Shown here in pieces: positions 47,091 through 56,103 of a stretch of 64,000 nt of DNA. The notes beneath the pieces were generated by a model that saw nothing but the letters and a program-made list of their open reading frames with translations, was not told where the DNA came from and did not search any database. The stretch's first letter is position 1. The number at the start of each line of letters is the position of its first letter. The stretch spans positions 124,001 through 188,000 of the forward strand of contig CP141731.1 of the NCBI GenBank assembly GCA_035621235.1, in the 5' to 3' direction. Position numbers and translations under genes: made by a program. The stretch comes from Actinomycetaceae bacterium MB13-C1-2 (GTDB lineage Bacteria > Actinomycetota > Actinomycetes > Actinomycetales > Actinomycetaceae).

Positions 47091-49205
47091 TCAGCGCTCG
47101 TTTGAAATCAGAGGGACCACCCAGGGCATCAGAGCCCGCGAGTATTCTGCGGAGATGTGTGAGTAATCTCGGTAGACAACTACGTCTCCAACCACCGGAT
47201 AGCACCATTCATCGTCGCAGAACTGGGAATCCAGATCGAGGACCTTCACGTCGGAACGATCTAGCTTGTCGGCCGCGGCCACCATCAGGTCGGGAGGGAG
47301 AGCGTCTGTTCGCATTGCGCCACACGTTTCTAAGTTCCGACCGTTTCCCACCAAACAACGCGTGACGTACTCACCGTTAGTTCGGGGCACTGCCTTGATT
47401 ACCACGACCTCTTTGCCCGAATCAGCAATAGCTTCCATCGCGGCTGCATAGCCATCAACCGGGTCCGCATACTGCGGATCTTCTGGCCGCGACTCCCATT
47501 CATACGCACTCTGGTAGCTGGTAAGAAACACTATGTCTGCGTCACTGTGTTCAATCGTCGCCAATACCTGATCCACCCATACATCACAGTCTCGTGCGTT
47601 GTCCTCGGTCTCTTCACCTTCAAGAACGCGGCGAGACAGTGACAACGGGCAAGATGCCTTGGCGTAAGTGGCAATTTCCCACTGATTCTTTTCACTGATT
47701 TCGTCCAGGCCGGGTAACCATTGTGTCGCATGCGAATCTCCCGCAATGATCAGCTTCTTCTTTGGCGCTTCATCATCCGTCCCTAAGACGCAGGATTTCA
47801 CTTCAGAACCGTTAAAACCACCCTGGCATGCTCCGAACTTGGCTCCCTTGTTCTGCAACGCCACAACCTCTGGATCCACCACGTACGAACCAGTGCCCAG
47901 CGGATCACCACAGTTGTTATCCGGGTCCAGAGCCCCTGGTCCAGTGCACGACTCCCTGAGCCTCTCTTCCAATCGTGCCGCAGCAGCTCTATCTTCGTGC
48001 TGTAGCTGAGCCTGCACGGCCGCGTTGACCCCAAAGAACACCAATGCACCCGCAAGTGCGAATGACAATGCATTACGAGGGCGGCTGAAGAATCTGCTGG
48101 CTCGGAGCGGAGCCTCAAAGTAGTGGGTGCTGAAGTGAGACACGATGACAACCCCAACTCCGATAACGAGTTTTTGTCTCCAGTTCAGGACGCTACCGGT
48201 CACCAACGGCAAGATGACTATCGGAGGCCAGTGCCAAAGATAAATCGCATAAGAGATCCCCCCAGCCCAGACCATCGGTCGCCAGGAAAGGAATCTACGC
48301 GGTGATCCTGATGCCTCGCTGTCGCCAAAATAAAGAATTAACGCGGTTCCGATAACCGGCATGGCGGCCGTATAGCCAGGAAATTGCGTTTCGCCGTCAA
48401 ACATAAGCGCAGCCAAAAGGATAAGCACGAGTCCCAGCCAACCCGCAATGCTTGCATAAGCGCTGCGCCAAACCCTTCCGCTCACATAGGTGGCGGTAAG
48501 CGCAACCATGCCACCGATCGCAAACTCCCAAACGCGCGTAAAAGTAGCAAAGTAGGCCCAGGAAGGGTTTTGAGAGGTGGCGGTAACGGAGAACCAGAAC
48601 GATACCAACGCAACCATACTCAAAATCCAGATTAGGACGGTGCGAGGGGATGTCTCACCTCTAGCGCGTCGCGCGAGGGACAGCCCCAAAACTATAAGAA
48701 TCGGCCATATCAGGTAAAACTGTTCTTCCACCGAGAGTGACCAGTAATGCTGTACCGCAGTCGCTTGAGAGCCGATAGCCATGTAGTCGACCGAATCCCA
48801 AGCCAGTTGCCAGTTTTCGTAGTACATCGCACTCGCGCGGATTTGCGCGAAGTAGTCGGGCCAAAGATCTTTGGGAACCAGGAAGTAAGTAGCTACTGCC
48901 ACCACTGCTAGCACCAACAGGGAGGCAGGAAGCAACCGTGCGATCCGACGGGTCCAGAACCGCAATAGACGGACGGTTCCGCTAGATTCTGCCTCGCGCA
49001 ATAAATGGCCGGTGATAAGAAAACCAGAAATGACGAAGAATACGTCTACTCCGACGAATCCCCCGGACACTCGATTTGGCCAAAGGTGGTACAGAACCAC
49101 CGCCACGACGGCAACCGTCCGGAGGCCTTGAATATCCGGCCTGTAATGCGCTCGTGATTGCTGCTGGAGTGGCTTCGCCGCCCTTGGCTCCGTGGCGACT
49201 GACAC
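47091..49205 (-). CDS. OafA/YrhL-type O-acyltransferase with C-terminal SGNH domain
   Basis: A 704-residue membrane enzyme. Residues about 22-370 are the acyltransferase-3 domain with ten or so helices; it opens YRPDIQGLRTVAVVAVVLYH, then FFVISGFLITGHLL and TRRIARLLPAS. Residues about 430-700 form an extracytoplasmic SGNH-hydrolase-like domain with GDSHATQW (Ser) and DYSHIS (His). Such enzymes O-acetylate surface polysaccharides or peptidoglycan. GTG at 49205 lies three bases after the stop of the Gfo/Idh/MocA gene, so it is the last gene of the wbpD/E/B-like operon. This suggests that the glycan containing the diacetamido sugar is the substrate, though peptidoglycan cannot be excluded. Confidence 0.88.
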   Translation of the reverse strand: MSVATEPRAAKPLQQQSRAHYRPDIQGLRTVAVVAVVLYHLWPNRVSGGFVGVDVFFVISGFLITGHLLREAESSGTVRLLRFWTRRIARLLPASLLVLAVVAVATYFLVPKDLWPDYFAQIRASAMYYENWQLAWDSVDYMAIGSQATAVQHYWSLSVEEQFYLIWPILIVLGLSLARRARGETSPRTVLIWILSMVALVSFWFSVTATSQNPSWAYFATFTRVWEFAIGGMVALTATYVSGRVWRSAYASIAGWLGLVLILLAALMFDGETQFPGYTAAMPVIGTALILYFGDSEASGSPRRFLSWRPMVWAGGISYAIYLWHWPPIVILPLVTGSVLNWRQKLVIGVGVVIVSHFSTHYFEAPLRASRFFSRPRNALSFALAGALVFFGVNAAVQAQLQHEDRAAAARLEERLRESCTGPGALDPDNNCGDPLGTGSYVVDPEVVALQNKGAKFGACQGGFNGSEVKSCVLGTDDEAPKKKLIIAGDSHATQWLPGLDEISEKNQWEIATYAKASCPLSLSRRVLEGEETEDNARDCDVWVDQVLATIEHSDADIVFLTSYQSAYEWESRPEDPQYADPVDGYAAAMEAIADSGKEVVVIKAVPRTNGEYVTRCLVGNGRNLETCGAMRTDALPPDLMVAAADKLDRSDVKVLDLDSQFCDDEWCYPVVGDVVVYRDYSHISAEYSRALMPWVVPLISNER

Positions 49206-49208
49206 CAG

Positions 49209-50207
49209 CTACCCCACTCGAATGGATTCGCCTGTTTGTGCGGACCTTAGGATTGCTTCGGTTACCTCGAGATCGGCTTGAGCTTGTTCCATGCTGACGT
49301 GGTCGTTGGCTCGCCCTAGTATTGCGTCACGGAAGTTCTCTTGTTCGACCGCGAGCGGTTCGCGTTTCTGTAGGGCATAGCGGGTCACCTGTCCCTCCGA
49401 TACCCCCCGGAAAGCGGCGATTTGATCCCACTGAACCGGGAAGGATCCATTCTCATAGAAGGTCAGGTCACTCAGCGCGGTGTCAGCCACCAGCGCCCCG
49501 TGCTCCCCGGTAACTACCGTCACCCGTTCCTTGAACGGAGTAAGCCAGTTCACAAGGTTCGAAACCAGGACCCCGTTGGCGAATCTGCCAGAGACGGTGA
49601 CCATGTCCTCGTGCTCTCGACCGCTGCGATGTGCAGTCTGAGCAAACACCAGCTCATACGGCGAGCCCGCAATCCAAGCAGCAAGGTCAACATCGTGAGT
49701 TGCGAGATCCTTCACTACTCCGACATCAGAAATCCGTGCAGGGAACGGCGACTGACGGCGCGTTACTACCTGGTAAACCTCGCCGAGTTGCCCTTCCTGG
49801 ACTCTTTTACGCATTTCCAACAGAGCCGGATTGCAACGCTCCACATACCCGACGGCGCCAACCACTCCCGCAGCATCAAAAGCGTCGGCTATACGCCTGC
49901 CCGACTGTACGTCCGTGGCAAGAGGCTTCTCCACCAGGGTGTGCACTCCTGCGTGAGCGAGTTTTATTGCGGCGTCTTCATGAAAGCCGGTCGGAACCGC
50001 GACGATGCAGGCTTGCACGCCTTCGGCAATCAAAGCCTCGACTGAGTCCAATACCTTCAGGTCGCCGGCGACCCCAAACTTGTCCCCGGCCGGGTCCGCC
50101 ACTGCCACCAGATCGAAACCCTCCAGCGCTCTGGCGTTGCGCACGTGATGGCGCCCCATCGAACCGATACCAAGGACGCCGACTCTGATGTTCTCATTAG
50201 TGGTCAT
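49209..50207 (-). CDS. Gfo/Idh/MocA oxidoreductase, WbpB/WlbA-like 3-dehydrogenase
   Basis: A 332-residue NAD-dependent oxidoreductase. The N-terminus VGVLGIGSMGRHHVRNA is the NAD site, EKPLATD the catalytic-Lys motif and DLATHDVDLAAWI the His-containing substrate motif. It matches WlbA/WbpB, which oxidises C3 of UDP-N-acetylglucosaminuronate so the next enzyme can add an amino group. It is directly upstream of the OafA-type gene (three bases) and downstream of the aminotransferase (six bases). The order acetyltransferase, aminotransferase, oxidoreductase is typical of this route. Confidence 0.85.
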   Translation of the reverse strand: MTTNENIRVGVLGIGSMGRHHVRNARALEGFDLVAVADPAGDKFGVAGDLKVLDSVEALIAEGVQACIVAVPTGFHEDAAIKLAHAGVHTLVEKPLATDVQSGRRIADAFDAAGVVGAVGYVERCNPALLEMRKRVQEGQLGEVYQVVTRRQSPFPARISDVGVVKDLATHDVDLAAWIAGSPYELVFAQTAHRSGREHEDMVTVSGRFANGVLVSNLVNWLTPFKERVTVVTGEHGALVADTALSDLTFYENGSFPVQWDQIAAFRGVSEGQVTRYALQKREPLAVEQENFRDAILGRANDHVSMEQAQADLEVTEAILRSAQTGESIRVG

Positions 50208-50213
50208 AGTTCT

Positions 50214-51332
50214 CTAGGCCCCTGCCCTTGCTGTCGCATTGACGGCTTCCACCACTCGCTCCAGATCTTCGTCGGATAATGACGGGTGAACTGGCAGAGA
50301 AATTACCTCTTTAGCGGCCCTCTCTGTCTCGGGCAGATCAAGGCCGGGAGCGAAGTGCTCTAGTGACGGCAGACGGTGGTTAGGGATCGGATAGTAGACA
50401 CCGGAGCCCACCTGGTACTCATCTCGCATTGCCTGAACCATGCGATCACGCTGCGAGGCGTCCGCGCGAATCGTGTACTGGTGGTACACGTGCACCGCTC
50501 CGGGGGCAACGCTTGGAGTTACTACGCCTTCTAGATGTTCATTCAGGAATGCCGCATTGGCCTGACGCTTCTCAGTCCACTTGGGAAGATGTGTGAGCTG
50601 GACTCTGCCAATCGAGGCGTGAATATCGGTCATACGGTTGTTGAGCCCAATCAGTTCGTTCTGGTACTGCTTCTCCATCCCCTGGTTTCGCAAGACTCGT
50701 GCACGGCGCGCAATTTCTTCGTCGCCTGTGGTAATCATTCCGCCCTCGCCGGAAGTCATATTCTTGGTCGGGTAAAGGGAGAAACCCGCAGCGGTACCAA
50801 AGGTTCCGACCCGCTTGCCATTCAGTGAAGCACCGTGGGCCTGCGCCGCATCCTCAAACAAGACAAGACCATATTTGTCAGCAAGAACGTCGAACTGATC
50901 CATCTCGGCGGGGTGACCGTAGAGGTGCACGGGCATGATTGCTTTGGTTCGATCCGTGATCGCTGCCTCTGCGGCGGCCGGGTCCATGCAGAAGTAGTCG
51001 GACTCAATATCCACAAACACCGGAGTAGCACCGGTTATTGCTACTGAGTTTGCTGTCGCCGCAAACGTGAATGATGGCACCAGCACTTCGTCACCAGGAC
51101 CGACCCCGGCCGCCAAAAGCATCAGATGCAAAGCAGACGTACCCGAGTTAACCGCAACCGCGTGGACATCGTCTACGACCTGTGCCGAGAACTCCTCCTC
51201 AAATGCTGCCACCTGGGGCCCTTGAGCCACCATTCCGGACCGCAACACCGCCGAGACTGCCTCTACCTCTTCTTCACCAATAATCGGCTTCGCAGCAGGA
51301 ATAAACGCGCGCTCCGTAAACTCATTACCCAT
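50214..51332 (-). CDS. DegT/DnrJ/EryC1-family sugar aminotransferase, WbpE-like
   Basis: A 372-residue PLP enzyme. FIPAAKPIIGEEEVEAV is the family N-terminus, VPSFTFAATANSV forms part of the cofactor pocket, EDAAQAHGA binds PLP, and SLYPTKNMTSGEGG carries the Schiff-base Lys. It is predicted to aminate the C3 keto group of the UDP-HexNAcA intermediate. Its ATG shares one base with the stop of the upstream acetyltransferase (TGATG), so translation is coupled. Among DegT enzymes the WbpE/WlbC subgroup is favoured by both neighbours; QdtB-type activity on dTDP-sugars is the less likely alternative. Confidence 0.87.
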   Translation of the reverse strand: MGNEFTERAFIPAAKPIIGEEEVEAVSAVLRSGMVAQGPQVAAFEEEFSAQVVDDVHAVAVNSGTSALHLMLLAAGVGPGDEVLVPSFTFAATANSVAITGATPVFVDIESDYFCMDPAAAEAAITDRTKAIMPVHLYGHPAEMDQFDVLADKYGLVLFEDAAQAHGASLNGKRVGTFGTAAGFSLYPTKNMTSGEGGMITTGDEEIARRARVLRNQGMEKQYQNELIGLNNRMTDIHASIGRVQLTHLPKWTEKRQANAAFLNEHLEGVVTPSVAPGAVHVYHQYTIRADASQRDRMVQAMRDEYQVGSGVYYPIPNHRLPSLEHFAPGLDLPETERAAKEVISLPVHPSLSDEDLERVVEAVNATARAGA

Positions 51333-51928
51333 CAGGCCCCAACCTCCACCAAATTGTTTTCGCCTACCTCACGGTACAGCGCGCCGGTTTCCGGGCACCG
51401 GAACAGCCCCGTTTCTTCTTCAACAAGACGCGCGCCGGCGCGACCAACCCAGCCAACTCGCCTGGCGGGAACGCCTACAACCAGACCGAAATCGGGCACA
51501 TCACGAGTCACTACAGCACCCGCCGCGACCGTGGCCCACGCTCCGATTCTCACCGGCGCAACACACACCGCCCGCGCGCCGATAGCTGCCCCTTCACCAA
51601 TCTTTACGCCCACTGGCTCCCAGTCCGATGCGTCCTTGATCGTTCCATCCGGATTGATGGCTCTAGGATTGTGGTCATTAGTCAGTACCACCGCCGGACC
51701 GATAAACACGCCATCAGCAAGTTCAGCGGGCTCATACACCAGCGCATAATTCTGGACCTTGCAGTTGTTCCCCAAGCTGACCCCTGTGCCGATGTAGGCT
51801 CCACGTCCGACAATGCAGTTTTGTCCGAGTACCGCACCCTCACGCACCTGGGCCAGATGCCATATGGAAGAACCTTCACCGATGACCGCATCCGGCGAAA
51901 CATCTGCAGAATCGACGATCCGAACCAT
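51332..51928 (-). CDS. Hexapeptide-repeat N-acetyltransferase, WbpD/WlbB-like
   Basis: A 198-residue left-handed beta-helix acetyltransferase. Hexapeptide turns run from VIGEGSSIWHLAQVREGAVLG onward; GPAVVLTNDHNPRA is the acceptor-side loop with Asn-Asp-His and ATVAAGAVVTRDVPDFGLVVG the acetyl-CoA region. These signatures match WbpD/WlbB, which acetylates the C3 amine of UDP-GlcNAc3NA. ATG at 51928 has GGGGAGAA just upstream; a longer frame to 51949 lacks a ribosome site. It is the first gene of the operon that continues through the aminotransferase, the oxidoreductase and the O-acyltransferase, and it is divergent from the GT2 at 52114. Confidence 0.87.
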   Translation of the reverse strand: MVRIVDSADVSPDAVIGEGSSIWHLAQVREGAVLGQNCIVGRGAYIGTGVSLGNNCKVQNYALVYEPAELADGVFIGPAVVLTNDHNPRAINPDGTIKDASDWEPVGVKIGEGAAIGARAVCVAPVRIGAWATVAAGAVVTRDVPDFGLVVGVPARRVGWVGRAGARLVEEETGLFRCPETGALYREVGENNLVEVGA

Positions 51929-52113
51929 TGTTCTCCCCGTACTGATCACTCGTCATTTCGACACAAAAGGAACGCCAAGTGGCGCGAACCCCATAGGCAA
52001 TATTAGCCGGATCAATCGGGCTGATCACCACTCGGACTTTCGCATCCATGATAAGACTGCCACAGTTAGCGCTTCAGACTTGGATGGCGCGTGATAGATG
52101 CAAGAATGGCGAT

Positions 52114-52800
52114 ATGGCTGAACCCGCAACCAACTACGCCCAGACGTGGCTGGTAATTCCTCTGTACAACGAAGCTGAAGTGATCAGCGACGTGGTAAAG
52201 AACGCCAAGAAGTCGTTTGCCAACATCGTTTGTGTGGACGATGGTTCCACAGATGATTCAGTTCGAGAAGCAAGACGGGCGGGAGCAATCGTAGTTCAAC
52301 ATCCGTTTAATCTTGGACAGGGAGCGGCACTACAAACGGGCATCGACTTCGCCCTAAGGCAACCGAACATGCAGTATCTGCTCACTTTTGATGCAGACGG
52401 TCAGCACCGGGTTGAGGACGCCACCGCAATGGTCGATCAGGCCATAGCTCAAGACCTTGCGATGGTGTTCGGAACACGTTTTCGCGACGGTGCCTCGCCC
52501 GTAGGTTGGTCGAAGAAGGCTGTTCTAAAGACAGCCGCCGCAGTTACTCGCTGGAAAACCGGCTTAGATCTGACCGACGCTCACAACGGTCTGCGTCTAC
52601 TTAGGCGGGACGCAGCAGAGCGGATCGACCTGAAACAGAATCGCATGGCCCATGCTTCTGAGATCGTCGGTCAACTAGCCGCAACCGACCTTCCTTGGGC
52701 GGAGCGCCCGGTGACCATCGACTACACCGAGTATTCCAAGGCAAAGGGACAGTCACTTCTAAACTCCGTCAATATCCTGGTCGACCTGGTGATGAGGTGA
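52114..52800 (+). CDS. GT2 polyprenyl-phosphate glycosyltransferase-like, GacI-like
   Basis: A 228-residue GT2 enzyme of the dolichol-phosphate-mannose-synthase type. LVIPLYNEAEVISDVV, VCVDDGSTDDS, TFDADGQHRVEDA with its DAD, and GTRFRDGASPVGW are all present. It has no membrane segment of its own. It is followed after 7 bases by a DUF2304 protein. This pair equals GacI/GacJ of group A streptococcus, where the GT2 makes GlcNAc-phosphate-undecaprenol with help from the small membrane partner. That function is a good guess here. ATG at 52114 is chosen by fold start; there is no clear ribosome site, so the message may be nearly leaderless. Confidence 0.85.
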   Translation: MAEPATNYAQTWLVIPLYNEAEVISDVVKNAKKSFANIVCVDDGSTDDSVREARRAGAIVVQHPFNLGQGAALQTGIDFALRQPNMQYLLTFDADGQHRVEDATAMVDQAIAQDLAMVFGTRFRDGASPVGWSKKAVLKTAAAVTRWKTGLDLTDAHNGLRLLRRDAAERIDLKQNRMAHASEIVGQLAATDLPWAERPVTIDYTEYSKAKGQSLLNSVNILVDLVMR

Positions 52801-52807
52801 GCATGAA

Positions 52808-53233
52808 GTGAACTATTGGCTGATTAAGGGGATCCTCATCATTTCGTTGATGGTCCTCATGTACTTTCTGTTCCGCCCTGCTAGGTCTGATTCATCGTTG
52901 GCGCTTCGTCGCATCGGAATGTTCCTAATAATGGTGGCGGCAGTGTTCGCCATCATTTTTCCGGGACTGTTCAACAGATTCGCACAGTCCATCGGTGTTA
53001 TGTCCGGCACCAATCTGCTGGTCTATATGCTCGTCATCGTCATTCTTGCCCAGATGGCTTCTTCATACAGAAAAGACATGGCGTCCCAGCAGAAACTCAC
53101 TACCCTGGCTCGGAAAATTGCCCTGATGGAAGAAGAAAACAGCGGCGCTGAACCCCGGAACCTAGGGAATCTGCCTGATGAGTCCGGCGTCGAAGGTAAC
53201 CCCGGACCATACAAACCCCAGGATGGGGAATAA
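52808..53233 (+). CDS. DUF2304 small membrane protein, partner of the GT2
   Basis: A 141-residue membrane protein. It has three membrane helices (about 3-20, 33-52 and 65-85; ILIISLMVLMYFLF, MFLIMVAAVFAIIF, LLVYMLVIVILAQM), then a cytoplasmic coiled-coil stretch (QKLTTLARKIALMEEEN) and a polar tail. DUF2304 proteins are nearly always found next to a GT2 and activate or anchor it (GacJ in streptococci). GTG at 52808 follows the GT2 stop by 7 bases. Membrane recruitment of the upstream GT2 is the expected role. Confidence 0.85.
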   Translation: MNYWLIKGILIISLMVLMYFLFRPARSDSSLALRRIGMFLIMVAAVFAIIFPGLFNRFAQSIGVMSGTNLLVYMLVIVILAQMASSYRKDMASQQKLTTLARKIALMEEENSGAEPRNLGNLPDESGVEGNPGPYKPQDGE

Positions 53234-53345
53234 GTCCCTTCAAACCCATCTGAACCTGAATGTTTCCTGAGAACTCGTCGCTAGTCACGCGATTTTGGCC
53301 ACGGACGGACACCTTGGCTGCCATAGAGCCGTAGGATTTGCACTG

Positions 53346-54659
53346 ATGAGCAAGAACCAGAACCTGAACCCGTCGCAGATTCCGCCGGCACATTCGGCCA
53401 CTTCCATGCGCTCCACGCGATGGATCGCAATGCTACTGGCTGGCGTACTTGGAGTTGCACTGTTCGCTGGCACCGCTGGCGCCATCCTTTACAACGACAT
53501 CACTGGAACCGTGAAGGGATCAGTGATTGATACTTCGCACCTGAACGCAACCGCTCAAAGCGAAGAACAGAGTGAGGCAGACGCTGGGCCGATCGATAGT
53601 TTTGAGGGTCGCCCGGTAAATCTTCTGGTGATGGGCACGGACGCAAGGGTCGGACAGCGCGACATCGTCAACCCGGAAGACACCGACGAGAGCATGCGTG
53701 CTGACACCACACTCATAGTCCACCTCTCGGCTGATCGACAGTCTGCGACCGTGGTTTCAATTCCTCGTGACATCTGGATGCTCATCCCCGAGTGTCAGCT
53801 TTCAGACGGTTCGGTTAGCTATGAGCAATGGGGACAGTTCAACTGGGCTTTCTTCTTCGGCTCGGGAGGAGGAACCGACTCCGATGCAATGGCGGGAGCG
53901 ATTGCATGTACCGAGAAAACCGTTGAGGACATGACGGGAATCAACTTTGACGGTTACGCCGTATTTGACTTCAATGGTTTCGCGTCGATGATTGAGGCGC
54001 TCGGCGGGGTCGAGATTTGTCTAGACGAGGAACTCTATGACCCGGATTATCTGGCCATGGCATTCCCCGCGGGTTGCAACGTTATGGACGGAATAACTGC
54101 AACTCAGTTCGCCCGCGTCCGTCATGTTGGCGACGGATCTGATATGCAGCGTATTCAGCGCCAACAAAACATGATCGGCGCGATCGTGAAGAAGGCACTG
54201 AACACCAGCATGCTTACCAACATGCCGAGCCTCTATCAGTTCCTAACGGCGACACTGAATAATGCTGTCATCTCGCCGTCCCTGGCTAATATCAACTCCA
54301 GCCTCGGTCTGGTTTCGTCCCTTAAGGGCATTGACCCGGCCAATATTCGATTCGTGACGATGCCTGTACTCACTGCCGACTTCAACATGTATCGCAATGT
54401 TCCAAAAGAGCCTCTCGACTCCGAGCTGTGGGCCTCTCTGATCAACGGCACCGACCTACCTCCAGGAATTGTCTACCAGAACATGGACGGCGAATACTTC
54501 ACCGTGGGTGAAAACGGAGAGAGCATTCCGGGAGGGAGCCCTCGCACAGACGACGAAATCGGGGGCATTCCGGGCTGGGACGCCTATCGGTATGACGAAT
54601 ACATCGGCGGCAACGGTACCTCGTTCGCCGTCCCGACATGGGGCGACTCCACCAACTGA
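53346..54659 (+). CDS. LCP (LytR-CpsA-Psr) family glycopolymer transferase, first
   Basis: A 437-residue enzyme that attaches undecaprenyl-linked glycopolymers to peptidoglycan. It has a short cytoplasmic tail, one membrane helix (about 22-44) and an extracytoplasmic LCP domain (about 85-330). Motifs are LLVMGTDARVGQ, RADTTLIVHLSADRQ, SIPRDIWM, FDGYAVFDFNGFASMIEALGGVEI and QFARVRHVGDGSDMQRIQRQQ, with the conserved Arg and Asp residues that bind the pyrophosphate lipid. Its C-terminal 100 residues are polar. ATG at 53346 is chosen by the tail; TAGGAT at 53332 could be a -10 element for a very short leader. A second LCP gene follows after 89 bases. Confidence 0.9.
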   Translation: MSKNQNLNPSQIPPAHSATSMRSTRWIAMLLAGVLGVALFAGTAGAILYNDITGTVKGSVIDTSHLNATAQSEEQSEADAGPIDSFEGRPVNLLVMGTDARVGQRDIVNPEDTDESMRADTTLIVHLSADRQSATVVSIPRDIWMLIPECQLSDGSVSYEQWGQFNWAFFFGSGGGTDSDAMAGAIACTEKTVEDMTGINFDGYAVFDFNGFASMIEALGGVEICLDEELYDPDYLAMAFPAGCNVMDGITATQFARVRHVGDGSDMQRIQRQQNMIGAIVKKALNTSMLTNMPSLYQFLTATLNNAVISPSLANINSSLGLVSSLKGIDPANIRFVTMPVLTADFNMYRNVPKEPLDSELWASLINGTDLPPGIVYQNMDGEYFTVGENGESIPGGSPRTDDEIGGIPGWDAYRYDEYIGGNGTSFAVPTWGDSTN

Positions 54660-54748
54660 TCCGCTCCCCCAGCAGGGTTCAGAAGTATATGAGACACCCT
54701 GACAAATGAGCGGAGAAGACACGCCCACGTTGAGTACGGTTATACCCG

Positions 54749-56020
54749 ATGACTAGCACCCCTCCGCCGTCTTACCAGCCGCGAGAACAACGCCCAAGAC
54801 CTTCGATGCCTGGCAGCATGCCACCGCCATCGAATTCCCCCTCGCCCGAGATGCCTCCTGTGGCTTCGCCTCCACGCAGATCGGTAGTGTCGGAGATCCC
54901 TGGTGATCCTGCTGTGATGCCGCCGGCTTATGCGCCCGCACGCGGACGGGGGACGAGTTCTCCCTCAAGCTCATCGCCCGAGCCATCTCGCTCAAATATC
55001 CATGCACCTCGCGCCACGCGTCCGACTCAGGGGCGAGTCCAGAGTTCACTACCGCGAAATGGCCCACCGGCCCGTAAGCGAGCTAGGCCCGGCCGTGGCA
55101 AACGAATCGCCTTGGTTACGCTACCCCTGCTACTAATCGCCATTATCGCGTGGCCTCTGTGGCTCATTCACCATGTGGATGCGTCCATGAACCGTGTGGA
55201 AGCACTGTCGGGGGCCGCGAATACCCCGGGAACAACTTATCTGTTCGCTGGCTCAGACTCCCGTGACGGATGGAACGAGGACGATCCCACCGAGGGCGGG
55301 CGCTCAGACTCAATGATTCTTGTACACAAAGCCGCGAACGGTCAGACCGCGATGGTTTCACTTCCTCGGGACACATACATCGATATTCCATACGTGGGTT
55401 GGAACAAGCTCAACGCCGCGTTTTCACTTGGGGGCCCTGAACTGGCCGTCGAGACAGTGGAGCAAATGACCGGTCTTACCGTAGACCACTACGTCGAGAT
55501 TGGGATGTCCGGTGTCGGGGAAATCGTGGACGCACTCGGCGGCGTTAACCTCTGCTGGGACCAAGACGTCTCTGACGAGTATTCCGGTATGGAATGGACC
55601 GCTGGGTGCCACGATGTGAACGGTACGGAAGCCCTAGCCTTCGCACGGATGCGCTATGCCGACCCACTGGGAGACGTGGGACGAACGATGAGGCAACGAC
55701 AGATACTCGGCGCGGTTTCGGACAAGGCACTTTCCTGGAAGACTCTGGTCAATCCTGTAAAGCAACTTGAATTGGGAGACGCGGCAGCCGACGCGCTGAC
55801 GGTCGACCACAAGACGAAGATTTGGAACGTTGGATTCCTATTGCTGGCAATGAGGTCAGCATCGGCCGATGGCCTCACGGGAGCACCGCCGATGTGGGAC
55901 TACAACGCGATGATGGACGTAGGGTCGGTGATGCTATTGGACGAGGACCTCGCGCCCGTTTTCTTCCAAAAGTTGGCCGCCGGCACTCTTGCACCAGAGG
56001 ACTTCGACCAACCACTGTGA
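54749..56020 (+). CDS. LCP (LytR-CpsA-Psr) family glycopolymer transferase, second
   Basis: A 423-residue enzyme. The first 125 residues are a Pro/Ser/Arg-rich cytoplasmic tail, then one membrane helix (about 122-145) and an LCP domain with YLFAGSDSRDGW, RSDSMILVHKA, SLPRDTYIDIP, YVEIGMSGVGEIVDALGGV and AFARMRYADPLGDVGRTMRQR. All conserved Arg/Asp positions that I can check are present. The long disordered tail is common in actinobacterial LCP proteins and may be a kinase target. It is followed by a clear terminator at 56042. Having two LCP enzymes side by side fits a locus with one or two wall-attached polymers. Confidence 0.9.
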   Translation: MTSTPPPSYQPREQRPRPSMPGSMPPPSNSPSPEMPPVASPPRRSVVSEIPGDPAVMPPAYAPARGRGTSSPSSSSPEPSRSNIHAPRATRPTQGRVQSSLPRNGPPARKRARPGRGKRIALVTLPLLLIAIIAWPLWLIHHVDASMNRVEALSGAANTPGTTYLFAGSDSRDGWNEDDPTEGGRSDSMILVHKAANGQTAMVSLPRDTYIDIPYVGWNKLNAAFSLGGPELAVETVEQMTGLTVDHYVEIGMSGVGEIVDALGGVNLCWDQDVSDEYSGMEWTAGCHDVNGTEALAFARMRYADPLGDVGRTMRQRQILGAVSDKALSWKTLVNPVKQLELGDAAADALTVDHKTKIWNVGFLLLAMRSASADGLTGAPPMWDYNAMMDVGSVMLLDEDLAPVFFQKLAAGTLAPEDFDQPL

Positions 56021-56041
56021 CCTTCGAAGCACAGTAGGTAA

Positions 56042-56092
56042 CCGAAAGCCCCGATCAGTCACCACCTCCGGCGGTGCTTTTCGGGGCTTCGG
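56042..56092. terminator. Bidirectional hairpin terminator
   Basis: CCGAAAGCCCCGA and TCGGGGCTTCGG are complementary across a 26-base loop, with one bulged A. The hairpin lies between the ends of the second LCP gene and the convergent galE, so it can end both transcripts. It also marks the right boundary of the glycan locus. Confidence 0.75.
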
Positions 56093-56103
56093 TCCAACAG
56101 AGG

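Noticed and set aside
46894-47208. Open minus-strand frame across the shared amidase leader, giving similar peptides (VTVEVNVTT) upstream of both genes
   Set aside because: The leader is identical at every base including third positions, and the frame runs out of phase into the amidase start. Conservation is better explained by regulation; no start or ribosome site supports a peptide.
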